Source of the DNA: Trebonia sp964581815
GTDB lineage: Bacteria > Actinomycetota > Actinomycetes > Streptosporangiales > Streptosporangiaceae
Length of the DNA stretch: 64,000 nucleotides
Direction of reading: 5' to 3'
NCBI GenBank assembly: GCA_964581815.1
Contig: CAZORE010000008.1
Coordinates: forward strand, 1 to 64,000
Shown: piece after piece, positions 1 through 8,297 of the stretch
How the letters are laid out: the number at the start of each line of letters is the position of its first letter
Numbering within the stretch: the first letter of the stretch is position 1
Position numbers and translations under genes: made by a program
Notes under the pieces: generated by a model
The model's database searches: none
Told to the model about the DNA's origin: nothing
What the model saw: only the letters and a program-made list of their open reading frames with translations

Positions 1-423
1 GCGATCGTCGGCAACATCGGTCACTTCGACAACGAGATCGACATGGCCGGCCTCGCCGCGCTCCCCGGCGTCAAGAAGGTCAACGTCAAGCCGCAGGTCG
101 ACGAGTGGACCTTCGCCGACGGCCACACGATCATCGTGCTGTCCGAGGGCCGCCTGCTCAACCTGGGCAACGCCACCGGCCACCCGTCGTTCGTCATGTC
201 GAACTCATTCACCAACCAGGTCATGGCGCAGATCGAGATCTTCACCAAGCCCGAGGAGTACCCGATCGGCGTCTACACGCTGCCCAAGCACCTGGACGAG
301 AAGGTCGCCCGCCTCCACCTGGACGCGCTCGGCGTCAAGCTGACCGTGCTGAGCAAGGAGCAGGCCGACTACATCGGCGTGCCGGTCGAGGGCCCGTACA
401 AGCCGGACCACTACCGCTATTAA
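1..423 (+). CDS. ahcY: S-adenosylhomocysteinase, C-terminal part (5' end outside window)
   Basis: Hydrolyses S-adenosylhomocysteine to adenosine and homocysteine in the cytoplasm, relieving product inhibition of methyltransferases. The reading frame is open from base 1, so the gene begins upstream of the window. Visible family signatures are NIGHFDNEIDM, the NAD-domain exit segment VNVKPQVDEW, the GRLLNLGNATGHPSFVMSNS block and the C-terminal KPDHYRY tail, whose Lys and Tyr reach into the neighbouring subunit's NAD site in characterised enzymes. The tail is complete and ends in TAA. The next gene, a divergent paralogue, starts four bases later, so the two are probably co-transcribed. Identification is firm; only the C-terminal third is present. 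Confidence 0.97.
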   Translation, partial: AIVGNIGHFDNEIDMAGLAALPGVKKVNVKPQVDEWTFADGHTIIVLSEGRLLNLGNATGHPSFVMSNSFTNQVMAQIEIFTKPEEYPIGVYTLPKHLDEKVARLHLDALGVKLTVLSKEQADYIGVPVEGPYKPDHYRY

Positions 424-427
424 AAAG

Positions 428-1738
428 ATGACCGACGCGTCGCGCCGGTACCGGTCCGTCCCCGGGCTCGCCGAGCTCGGGGACGGCCGTATCCGCTATG
501 CAGAACGCATGATGCCGCTCCTGGCCGCGCTCCGGGCCCGGTTCGGCGCGGACCGGCCGTTCGACGGCCTGACCATCGCCGCCTGCCTGCACGTCACGGC
601 GGAGACCGGCGTCTTCGTCCAGGTGCTGCGGGCCGGCGGCGCGCGCGTCCGGCTGGCGGCGTCCAACCCGCTGTCCACCCAGGACGACATCGCGGCGGCG
701 CTCGCGGCACGCGACGGCATCGAGGTATTCGCCCGCGCCGGGGTGGACAGGGACACGTACTACCGGCACATCGCGCTCGCCGTGGGAGCCGGCGGCGACG
801 GGGGAGGCAGTGCTGGCTTTGCCGAGGGGCCGGACCTGCTGCTCGACGACGGCGGTGACCTGGTGTCCACCCTGCACACGATCGCGCCGCGCAAGGTGCT
901 CGACGGGGTGCGCGGCGGGTGCGAGGGGACGACGACCGGCGTGCTCCGGCTGCGCCGGATGGCGGCCGAGGCCACCCTCGCCTTCCCGATGATCGCCGCG
1001 AGCGACACCCCGGTCACGCGGATCGTGGACAACACCCACGGCACGGCGCAGTCCGTCATCGACGGACTGCTGCGCGCCAGCGGGGTGCTGCTCGCGGGCA
1101 AGACCATGGTGGTGGCGGGGTTCGGCGCGTGCGGTGCAGGCATCGCCCAGGCGGCCCGCGCGCTCGGCGCCCGGGTAGTGATCACCGAGGTGGACCCGGT
1201 GCGCGCGCTCGACGCGGTGCTGCGCGGCTTCCGGGTGCTGCCGATCGCCGAGGCGGTGCCGCTCGGGGAGATCTTCGTCACCGCGACCGGCTCGGCGGAG
1301 GTGATCACCGCCGAGCACCTGGCGGTCATGCGGGACGGCGCGGTGCTCGCCAACGCCGGCCACTTCGACGTGGAGATCGACGTCCGGGCCCTGTCCGCCA
1401 TGGCCGTCGCGGTGGAAACGGACGTCCGCCCGCACGCCGACGCCTACCAGCTTCCCGACGGCCGCCGCCTGCTGCTGCTCGCCGAGGGCCGCGTCGTCAA
1501 CCTGGTCGCCGCGGGCGGACACCCGCCCGAGGTGATGGACCTCGCCTTCGGCATCGAGGCGCTGTCACTCTCCTGGCTGGCGGGCAACAAGGGCAAGCTA
1601 ACGGCAGGCGTGCACCGGGTGCCCGCCGACATCGACGCCGAGGCTGCCCGCCTGGTCCTCGCCGCGCTCGGCACCCGGCTCGACACCCTGACGGAAGCCC
1701 AGCGGTCCTACCTGGCCAGCTGGCACCTCGGCTCTTAA
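428..1738 (+). CDS. Archaeal/Thermotoga-type S-adenosylhomocysteinase paralogue with altered active site
   Basis: A 436-residue member of the adenosylhomocysteinase family. It resembles the archaeal/Thermotoga branch: SNPLSTQDD near residue 79, NAD motif GFGACG near 231, NAGHFDVEID, and it lacks the KPDHYRY tail. His55 and the DDGGD segment (about 140) are kept. From memory of the family alignment, two usual catalytic positions differ: the SEETTTG glutamate is Gly167 (CEGTTTG) and the lysine before the DN pair is Thr197 (VTRIVDN, about 196-202). The start is ATG four bases after the canonical gene's stop, with no separate ribosome site, so translation is probably coupled. It could act on a different nucleoside-homocysteine, serve a regulatory role, or be inactive. 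Family assignment is secure; activity is not. Confidence 0.88.
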   Translation: MTDASRRYRSVPGLAELGDGRIRYAERMMPLLAALRARFGADRPFDGLTIAACLHVTAETGVFVQVLRAGGARVRLAASNPLSTQDDIAAALAARDGIEVFARAGVDRDTYYRHIALAVGAGGDGGGSAGFAEGPDLLLDDGGDLVSTLHTIAPRKVLDGVRGGCEGTTTGVLRLRRMAAEATLAFPMIAASDTPVTRIVDNTHGTAQSVIDGLLRASGVLLAGKTMVVAGFGACGAGIAQAARALGARVVITEVDPVRALDAVLRGFRVLPIAEAVPLGEIFVTATGSAEVITAEHLAVMRDGAVLANAGHFDVEIDVRALSAMAVAVETDVRPHADAYQLPDGRRLLLLAEGRVVNLVAAGGHPPEVMDLAFGIEALSLSWLAGNKGKLTAGVHRVPADIDAEAARLVLAALGTRLDTLTEAQRSYLASWHLGS

Positions 1739-1755
1739 CCGCCGCCCCAGTCCAG

Positions 1756-1855
1756 NNNNNNNNNNNNNNNNNNNNNNNNNNNNNNNNNNNNNNNNNNNNN
1801 NNNNNNNNNNNNNNNNNNNNNNNNNNNNNNNNNNNNNNNNNNNNNNNNNNNNNNN
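1756..1855. other. Assembly gap (100 N)
   Basis: Exactly 100 N, a conventional placeholder for a gap of unknown size. It lies 17 bases after the SAHH-paralogue stop and 54 bases before the end of the LuxR gene. The flanks do not resemble each other, unlike those of the second gap, so real sequence may be missing here. Confidence 0.99.
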
Positions 1856-1909
1856 GGACCACCTCGTATTAGTTTCTGTGTCGTATATCGGACATAACGG
1901 GCGCAGAGT

Positions 1910-4798
1910 TCACCGGCTGGTCGGAGCTGTTCGCCGTGCTTGCGAAGGTCCTTCAGGTGCAAGCACCGCCGCGAGCTCGGGGCGGGCGGTGATGCCCAGC
2001 TTGGCGTAGGCGCTTGTCAGGTGGTTCTCGACGGTGCGCTGGGTCACGAACAGCGCCTGGGCGATCTGGCGGTTGGTGCGGCCGGCCGCGGCAAGCTCCG
2101 CGACCCGCAGCTCGCTCGGGGTCAGCGCGTCACGGCCGCGGCTGGCATTGCGGCGCGGCCTGCCGCCCGCGGCCACCAGTTCCTCGCGAGCGCGCGCCGC
2201 GACCGCGTGCGCGCCGAGCGCGTACCCGAGGTCCAGGCTCTCGCGTAGCAGGTCGCGCGCTGCGGCGCGGTTGCCTGCCCGGCGGCGGGCGGAGCCGAGA
2301 TCGCCGAGCGCGCGGGCAAGCTCGAGCCGCGCGGACGACCGGCGCAGCACGTTCACCGCCTGGCCGAGCAGTTCGATCCCCGCGTCGCCCCCCGTGACCA
2401 GCCCGGCGGCGCGCAGCGCGACGCCGATCTCCCGCGCCGCGCCCCAGCGGCGGGCAAGCTCGATCTCCTCCTCGGCGAGCGCGCGGGCGGCATCCCGGTC
2501 GCCCAGGGCGCTCCGCGACACCGCGGCGGCCGAGCGCCAGCCGATCGCCGCGGGGTTCACGATGCCCCAGCGGCCGGCGTCGGCCCCGAGTGAGACCAGG
2601 TCGGCGGCGGCCGTCTCGTGGTCACCGCGGGCGGCGTGCAGGCACCCGCGCGCGTACTTGACCACATTGAACGGGAACACCGGGGGCAGCTCGCCGGCGA
2701 GCAGGCCGCGGTCGGCGAGCATCGCCCTGGCCCGCTCGGTTTCCCCCGCATCGACGAGCGCGGGCACGAGGAACGCCGTCGCCAGGACGGCGACCCAGGT
2801 ATCGTCGGCCGCGAGCGCCTGCTCGCCGAGCGCGAGTGAGAGCCGGATATCGCCGTCACGCGCCGCGAGGTGCGCGGCGATCGCGTCCGCCATCGCCGCC
2901 GCCACGGTGCGTCCCCGCCGCCTTGCGACCTCCTGCCACTCCTGAACGCCCGCCCACGCCTCGCGGCCGGCGTCGGCCAGTGACAGCACCAGGACCGCCT
3001 CGGGCAGCGCGGTCGAGGTCAGCGGGATAAGCCTGGAGGCCGCGCGGACCGCCGCCCGGGCATGCCGCAGCGCGCGCTCCCGCTCCGCGCCCGCCACCAT
3101 GAGCTCCACGGCCAGGTTGGCGTGCAACTGCGGGTCAAGCACCATGCCCGACTCAGCGCGCTCAAGCAGCTCCTCGACGAGCGGCCTGGTCACCGTCCGC
3201 GTCGACAGGTCCCAGCGCGCGATGTTCAGCAGGACCGCCTGCATCGAGGCGACAATGGCGCTCACGTCGTCCGGCGGGTCGCCGGCCGGGGCAGCCGGCG
3301 CCTCGGCGGTTGTCACCTGGATCATCGTCACGGCCTCGGCGAACCGGCCGCACAGCGCGAGTGCTTCGCCGAGCGCCACCGCGATCTTGCCGCGCAGCGG
3401 CCAGTCGCCGGCCAGCGCCCGTGCCTCGCTCAGCTGCTCCACGGCGACGGCGGGCGCGCGGAAGGTTCGCGCGGTGCCGAGCTCGTAAAGCACCTCGGCG
3501 CGGATGCCGGCCGGCGGGGGCTCAGCAAGCGCGCGTTCCAGGCACTGGACCGCCACTTCGGGCGCGCCGCGGGCGGCGGCGTCCGCGGCGGCGTCCCGCA
3601 GCCGGGCCACCGTCCAGGTGTCCGCCTCTGGGCCGGCGGCAAGCAGGTGCGTGGTCAGCTCACCCACCGCGACCCCTTCGGCGGTGAGCAGTCGCGCCGC
3701 GGCCTTGTGCCGCTGCTGCCGCAGCGGGACTGACAGGTCCTGGTAAATCGCCGACCGCACCAGGGGATGAGCGAATCGCAGCGTTAGCTCGCCGGTGACC
3801 AGCTGCTCGGCCATCAGGGCCGCGACGGCGTCCGCGCAGGCGTCCTCGCTGAGCCCGGCCAGGCGGGCGGCCCGCGCGGTGGTCGCCGACGTGCCGAGCA
3901 CCGCGATCGCGCGGGCGGCGGCGAGCACCGGGTCGGGGAGCCGGCCGAGCCGCAACAGCACGTGCCGCGACACCGTCTCGGGTGTCAGCCGGCGCAGGTG
4001 GGGGACGTCCGCGTCGGTCCCGGACACGCCCTCGGCGGACAGCGTCGCGAGCAGGCCGTGCAGCAGCATCGGGTTGCCGCCGGTGAGCTCGTGGCAGGCG
4101 CCGACGAACGCGGGCGAGGGATGCGGAGCGAGCGCCGCGGCCGCGAGCCGTGCGCAGCCGTCCGCGCTGAGCGGCGCCGGGCGCAGCGTGCGCACCGCGG
4201 GCTCCGCGGCGAGCGCCGCGGTCAGCGCCTTATCCTGCGCGCTCGCGGCCCGCGGTTCCCTGACCGTGACCGCGAGCAGCACGCGCAGCCCGTCAAGTCG
4301 GCGCGCCAGGTAGCCGGCGAACCGCAGCGACGGCGGGTCCGCCCAGTGCAGGTCATCGACCGCGAGCAGCAGCGGGACGCGCTGCGCCGTGTCCGCCGTC
4401 AGCCAGTACAGGCCGTGCAGCACCGCGTAGGAGTCCTCCTGGCCGGTCCGCTCCGCCTGGGTGAGCACCCGGGCGGCGAGCGCGGCGGCGTCGCCGCCGT
4501 CCACGCCGGCGTCGGCCAGGGTTCCCGCCCGCAGCTCGGCCTCGAAGAACTGCCGGACCACGCCCCAGGGGTAACCGCCCTCGTACTCGGCCGCCCGCGC
4601 GGTCAGCACGGTCATCCCCGCGGCGGCGCCCCGCTCGCACGCGTACCCGAGCAGCCGCGTCTTGCCGATGCCCGCCGCGCCCTCGACAAGAAGCACCGAG
4701 CCGGACCCGGCGCATGCCGCTTCGACCGCCGCGTCGATCGCGGCGATTTCCGCCGCCCGCTCGAGCAGCGGATCCTGGCTGGCGGCCACCGGCCTCAC
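1910..4798 (-). CDS. LAL-type LuxR-family transcriptional regulator (ATP-binding)
   Basis: A large ATP-binding LuxR regulator of about 962 residues. With the start used here, the Walker A motif GAAGIGKT lies near residues 40-47 and a Walker B-like stretch (LLLAVDDLHWAD) near 145. A long alpha-helical, TPR-like middle follows. The C-terminal LuxR helix-turn-helix begins at LTPSELRVAELAAAGRTNRQ and contains the TVENHLTSAYAKLGI recognition part. This architecture matches MalT-like STAND regulators, which bind an inducer and ATP, oligomerise and activate promoters. An upstream in-frame ATG at 4954 exists, but its 52 extra residues (Cys/Arg/His-rich) look non-coding, so GTG at 4798 is preferred; GTG at 4789 is also possible. 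No neighbouring gene reveals the target. Confidence 0.9.
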   Translation of the reverse strand: MRPVAASQDPLLERAAEIAAIDAAVEAACAGSGSVLLVEGAAGIGKTRLLGYACERGAAAGMTVLTARAAEYEGGYPWGVVRQFFEAELRAGTLADAGVDGGDAAALAARVLTQAERTGQEDSYAVLHGLYWLTADTAQRVPLLLAVDDLHWADPPSLRFAGYLARRLDGLRVLLAVTVREPRAASAQDKALTAALAAEPAVRTLRPAPLSADGCARLAAAALAPHPSPAFVGACHELTGGNPMLLHGLLATLSAEGVSGTDADVPHLRRLTPETVSRHVLLRLGRLPDPVLAAARAIAVLGTSATTARAARLAGLSEDACADAVAALMAEQLVTGELTLRFAHPLVRSAIYQDLSVPLRQQRHKAAARLLTAEGVAVGELTTHLLAAGPEADTWTVARLRDAAADAAARGAPEVAVQCLERALAEPPPAGIRAEVLYELGTARTFRAPAVAVEQLSEARALAGDWPLRGKIAVALGEALALCGRFAEAVTMIQVTTAEAPAAPAGDPPDDVSAIVASMQAVLLNIARWDLSTRTVTRPLVEELLERAESGMVLDPQLHANLAVELMVAGAERERALRHARAAVRAASRLIPLTSTALPEAVLVLSLADAGREAWAGVQEWQEVARRRGRTVAAAMADAIAAHLAARDGDIRLSLALGEQALAADDTWVAVLATAFLVPALVDAGETERARAMLADRGLLAGELPPVFPFNVVKYARGCLHAARGDHETAAADLVSLGADAGRWGIVNPAAIGWRSAAAVSRSALGDRDAARALAEEEIELARRWGAAREIGVALRAAGLVTGGDAGIELLGQAVNVLRRSSARLELARALGDLGSARRRAGNRAAARDLLRESLDLGYALGAHAVAARAREELVAAGGRPRRNASRGRDALTPSELRVAELAAAGRTNRQIAQALFVTQRTVENHLTSAYAKLGITARPELAAVLAPEGPSQARRTAPTSR

Positions 4799-4986
4799 AG
4801 CTGGTGATGATAAGCCCACGGCCCGCGATGCGGTATGGCGCGGCGAGCACAACCTTGTCGCGGTTTGCCCCGGTCCGTCACGCCGCGAACAGCATTCGCG
4901 CCGGCTGGCGTCATGGTGGACGTTCAGGCAGATCAGAGCATGCCCGAACATCAACTGTCAGTGGACGTGCGGGTGCGGCCCGCTCG

Positions 4987-6291
4987 TCAGGGGGCCGCGA
5001 GGCGGCGGCGGTCAGGTGACGGGGCCTCGCGCCTGGGCAGCAGCTTGCGGAGCGGAGCAGGCCGCCTGCGTTCCGCGGCGTCCTCTTCTTTCCCTTGCAC
5101 TCGCCTGGACAGCGCCAGCCAGCCGACGAGGGCGAGCGGGTAGGCGAAGTAGCCGAACCGGGTCGACGGGTCCAGGGTGAACATGACCGCGTAGCCGACG
5201 GCAAGCCGCACGGCGGCGTCCCGCTCGTCCCGCGGCGGGCGCGCGATGAGCCAGCCGACGAACCCGAGCACCGCGAGCACCAGGAGTACGTCCACCGTCA
5301 GCCGGCCAGCCGGGCCGAGCCCGGCGATGAGGTGGCCGGGGAGCGGGCTCGCCGCGACCGTCTTGTACTTGGTGGTGCCCATCGGGTAATCGATCAGGTT
5401 CTGCTTGACCGCAGCCGGCGTCGCGAGTGCCTCAGGCGCGGCGAGCAGCGCGAGGATGCCGGTCACCGCGACCGTCGTGGCCGTCAGCCGGGCGGCGGCC
5501 CGCGGAGCGTAGCGGACCCATGCCATGACCGCGAGCACCGGGACCACCGCCCACGCCGTGGTCTTCATCGCGCAGGCGACGCCCAGCGCCAGGCCTGCCC
5601 TGACCAGCTTGCCCCGGCCGGCCCAGGCGAGTACCAGGCAGGTCAGCGCGATGATCGGCGGGTCGGTGACGCCGACCGCGAGCGGGAACGCGATGAGCGG
5701 CGAGGCGACGGCGACCGCCGTGCACCAGGCGACCCGACCGCGGCATCCCGCACAGCCACGGACCCGGTGCGGCGCGACGGCGGCGAAGGCCGCGGCGATC
5801 AGCACCACCGTGGTCAGCGTCGTCCAGATCCGCGGGTCGCCGAGGACGCCGGACAGGCCCGCGGAGCGGGGCAGCCCGAACACCTCCATCAGCGGCAGGT
5901 AGGGGTTGTAGGACGTCCAGCCGGTCACCAGCGCGGGCGGCAGGTAGGGCGTGCCGTGCTTGAGCAGGTAGCTGGCCGACTGGCCGATGACGACGACCTC
6001 GCCCGTGGCGGGGAACGTGGTGATCAGCCAGAGCAGCGGGGCGATCAGCGCGCCGCCGATCGCCGCGCCAAGCGGGATCGCCCAGCCGGTGGGAGCAAGC
6101 AGGAGCAGCGCGGTCACCGCGTAGCCCGCGCATCCCCAGGCCGCCCAGGTTCCGTCGGCGTGCCTGGTGAAGATCATCGCGCCCGCGTAGACGGCGAACG
6201 CGCCGAACCAGGCCGCGAGCACCCGCCGGCTCGGCAGGGCCGCGTGCGCGCCGTTGTCCGGCCGCGCTTCCCCGGTAATGTCCACGGACAT
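4987..6291 (-). CDS. Multi-pass membrane protein, GT87/DUF2029-like glycosyltransferase candidate
   Basis: A 434-residue polytopic membrane protein with roughly ten hydrophobic segments. Its large soluble loop contains GWTSYNPYLPLMEVFGLP, a layout typical of actinobacterial GT87/DUF2029-like proteins, which transfer sugars from polyprenyl-phosphate donors on the outer face of the membrane. The C-terminus is a basic cytoplasmic tail. The start at 6291 (MSVDITGEA) is preferred; an upstream start at 6552 would add about 87 residues read antisense to the uracil-DNA glycosylase gene, with Ser/Pro/Arg-rich composition. The acceptor is unknown and the glycosyltransferase label rests on layout, not on a catalytic residue I can point to. 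Confidence 0.7.
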   Translation of the reverse strand: MSVDITGEARPDNGAHAALPSRRVLAAWFGAFAVYAGAMIFTRHADGTWAAWGCAGYAVTALLLLAPTGWAIPLGAAIGGALIAPLLWLITTFPATGEVVVIGQSASYLLKHGTPYLPPALVTGWTSYNPYLPLMEVFGLPRSAGLSGVLGDPRIWTTLTTVVLIAAAFAAVAPHRVRGCAGCRGRVAWCTAVAVASPLIAFPLAVGVTDPPIIALTCLVLAWAGRGKLVRAGLALGVACAMKTTAWAVVPVLAVMAWVRYAPRAAARLTATTVAVTGILALLAAPEALATPAAVKQNLIDYPMGTTKYKTVAASPLPGHLIAGLGPAGRLTVDVLLVLAVLGFVGWLIARPPRDERDAAVRLAVGYAVMFTLDPSTRFGYFAYPLALVGWLALSRRVQGKEEDAAERRRPAPLRKLLPRREAPSPDRRRLAAP

Positions 6292-6334
6292 CGAGGATAC
6301 GTTTACCGTGCGCCCTGGCGTCCCCGGGCGGCTC

Positions 6335-7009
6335 TTAGGGGAGCTTCCAGTCGACGGGGGCGGCGCCCTGACGCTCGAGGAGCTGATTGGCGCGGCTGAA
6401 CGGCCGCGTGCCGAAGAACCCGTTGTGCGCGGACATGGGGCTCGGGTGCACCGACTCGATGCGCGGTACGCTGCCGAGCAGCGGGGCGAGGTCGCGGGCG
6501 TCACGGCCCCACAGGATGGCGACGAGCGGCCCGCCGCGGCCGGCGAGAGCACGGATCGCCTGCTCGGTGACCGCCTCCCAGCCCTTGCCCTGGTGGCTGC
6601 GCGGCTTGCCGGGCTCCACCGTCAGCACCCGGTTGAGCAGCAGCACGCCATGCTCGGCCCACGGCGTCAGGTCGCCGTTTGACGGCGCCGGGTAGCCGAG
6701 GTCGCTCGAGTACTCGCGGAAGATATTGACGAGCGAGCCGGGCAGCGGCCGGACGGCGGGGTCCACAGAGAAGCTGAGGCCGACCGGATGGCCAGGCGTC
6801 GGGTAGGGATCTTGTCCGACGATCAGCACCCGCACGTCGGCGAACGGCTGCTTGAACGCGCGCAGCACCTGGTCGCCCGCGGGCAGGTAGCGCTTGCCCG
6901 CGGCGATCTGCTCGCGCAGGAACGCGCCCATCCACGCGATCTGGTCCGCGGCAGGGGCGAGCGCTTCCGCCCAGCCCGCCTCGACGACACTGCTCAACGG
7001 CTCAGGCAT
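6335..7009 (-). CDS. ung: Uracil-DNA glycosylase, family 1
   Basis: Excises uracil from DNA after cytosine deamination or dUMP misincorporation and starts base-excision repair. The 224-residue protein carries the water-activating motif GQDPYP at residues 65-70, the uracil-pocket stretch GHPVGLSFS, the LLLNRVLTVEPGKPRSHQ block and the DNA-intercalation loop HPSPMSAHNGF. All are intact. The start at 7009 gives the standard family N-terminus; an upstream start at 7090 would add 27 residues without family support. A -10-like TATTTT lies six bases before the ATG, suggesting a leaderless message. Length and motifs match active bacterial Ung. Confidence 0.97.
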   Translation of the reverse strand: MPEPLSSVVEAGWAEALAPAADQIAWMGAFLREQIAAGKRYLPAGDQVLRAFKQPFADVRVLIVGQDPYPTPGHPVGLSFSVDPAVRPLPGSLVNIFREYSSDLGYPAPSNGDLTPWAEHGVLLLNRVLTVEPGKPRSHQGKGWEAVTEQAIRALAGRGGPLVAILWGRDARDLAPLLGSVPRIESVHPSPMSAHNGFFGTRPFSRANQLLERQGAAPVDWKLP

Positions 7010-7021
7010 GCGCAGAAAATA
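7010..7021 (-). promoter_or_regulatory. -10 element for leaderless ung
   Basis: On the minus strand TATTTT (7021-7016) is followed by six bases and then the ung ATG. The predicted transcription start therefore falls at or next to the start codon. No convincing -35 hexamer is visible. Confidence 0.4.
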
Positions 7022-7095
7022 GCGCAAGCACAGGGAGTAAGGGGTGCAAACGCCCGGGCCGTGCGCCCGGCCGTACGCTCGCCTGACCAACTGGG

Positions 7096-7323
7096 CTACC
7101 AGTGCTCGTCGCTATCGTCCTGGTCGTCACCGCCCCGGTCGCCGCCCGGGTCCTGGTCCTGGTCATCGTCGTGGGCGCCGCGCTGCTTCCCGATCAGGTG
7201 CTGCGCGGCCCGCATGTCCCGGCCCGCCTGGCCGCCGGGCTGGCCGGCCGGCTGCGCGAGCCCGGGGTCGTCTCGCGCCATCGCCTCCTCCGCGTCCTTC
7301 ACGACCTTGTCGAAGACGCCCAT
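7096..7323 (-). CDS. Small acidic protein with antitoxin-like N-terminus, function unknown
   Basis: A 75-residue hydrophilic protein. It opens with MGVFDKVVKDAEEAM, which resembles the start of small actinobacterial helical proteins of the Rv0909/MT0933 antitoxin-like type. A Gly/Gln linker follows, then a strongly acidic, low-complexity tail rich in Asp, Gly and Gln. The start at 7323 has GGGGGA six bases upstream; a longer reading from 7392 is unlikely. It lies 86 bases upstream of ung on the same strand and divergent from mtrA. No toxin partner is adjacent, so I do not call it an antitoxin. Confidence 0.6.
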   Translation of the reverse strand: MGVFDKVVKDAEEAMARDDPGLAQPAGQPGGQAGRDMRAAQHLIGKQRGAHDDDQDQDPGGDRGGDDQDDSDEHW

Positions 7324-7603
7324 GATTCCCCCGTTTGCGCTTGTCCGGTGGCGAGACGTGCTGGCCTTCCGCCCGGCTGTCCCCCTGTACATGGCCCTGC
7401 CTACCTACCCCCGCACCGGTGCCCTACCCCGCCAGGGGGGCCGCGCGGCGTGCTGACGTGCCCTTACTGTCTGTGTGGTAACTGGCTCGCGGGTGGTGCG
7501 GACCTGGTAAAAAGGGGTAACCTGCGCATGCGCGCGGGTTATCGACGGACCGCACCGGGATCGTCGCGGCGGGTGCTCGGCTTGGAGCGGACAACATGGA
7601 ACG

Positions 7604-8290
7604 ATGGGGCTCATGAAAGGACGCGTGCTGGTCGTCGACGACGACGCGGCGCTCGCGGAGATGCTTGGCATCGTCCTCCGCGGCGAGGGGTTTGATCCGA
7701 CGTTTGTGGCTGACGGAGACAAGGCACTTGAGGCTTTCCGTGACACGCGGCCGGACCTGGTGCTGCTTGACCTGATGCTGCCCGGATCCGACGGCATCGA
7801 CGTGTGCCGTCAGATCAGGGGCGAGTCCGGCGTGCCGATCGTCATGCTGACCGCGAAGACCGACACCGTGGACGTGGTGCTGGGCCTGGAGTCGGGTGCT
7901 GACGACTACATCATGAAGCCGTTCAAGTCCAAGGAACTGGTCGCCAGGATCAGGGCGCGGCTGCGGCGCACGGACGAGCCGGCTCCCGAGATGCTGCAGA
8001 TCGGCGACGTGTCCATCGACGTGGCCGGCCACTCGGTGAAGCGGAACGGTGAGACGCTGAGCCTCACCCCGCTCGAGTTCGACCTGCTCGTCGCGCTCGC
8101 GCGGAAGCCGCGGCAGGTCTTCACCCGCGAGGTGCTGCTCGAGCAGGTCTGGGGCTACCGGCACGCGGCGGACACCCGGCTGGTGAACGTGCACGTGCAA
8201 CGGCTGCGGGCCAAGATCGAGCAGGACCCGGAGCACCCCGAGATCGTCGTGACGGTGCGTGGCGTGGGTTACAAGGCGGGACCTGGCTGA
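7604..8290 (+). CDS. mtrA: Response regulator MtrA
   Basis: OmpR/PhoB-type response regulator of the essential actinobacterial MtrAB system, which controls cell-wall, division and development genes. The 228-residue protein has the acidic pocket DDD at 12-14, phospho-acceptor Asp56 (LLDLMLPG) and LTAKTDTVDVVLGLESGADDYIMKPF, a stretch nearly invariant in MtrA. The C-terminal winged helix contains LTPLEFDLLVALARKPRQVF and the MtrA-specific RLVNVHVQRLRAKIE. ATG at 7604 is used; ATG at 7613 (MKGRVLVV) is equally plausible. The kinase gene follows after 7 bases and then lpqB, the standard mtrA-mtrB-lpqB operon. Confidence 0.97.
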   Translation: MGLMKGRVLVVDDDAALAEMLGIVLRGEGFDPTFVADGDKALEAFRDTRPDLVLLDLMLPGSDGIDVCRQIRGESGVPIVMLTAKTDTVDVVLGLESGADDYIMKPFKSKELVARIRARLRRTDEPAPEMLQIGDVSIDVAGHSVKRNGETLSLTPLEFDLLVALARKPRQVFTREVLLEQVWGYRHAADTRLVNVHVQRLRAKIEQDPEHPEIVVTVRGVGYKAGPG

Positions 8291-8297
8291 TCGGCGG

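Noticed and set aside
1756..1870. First N gap as another unmerged overlap
   Set aside because: Flanks share no sequence, unlike those at 20252-20351, so there is no evidence that it is spurious.
7096..7323. Toxin-antitoxin pair around the small acidic protein
   Set aside because: The N-terminus is antitoxin-like but neither neighbour is a toxin; ung and mtrA flank it.
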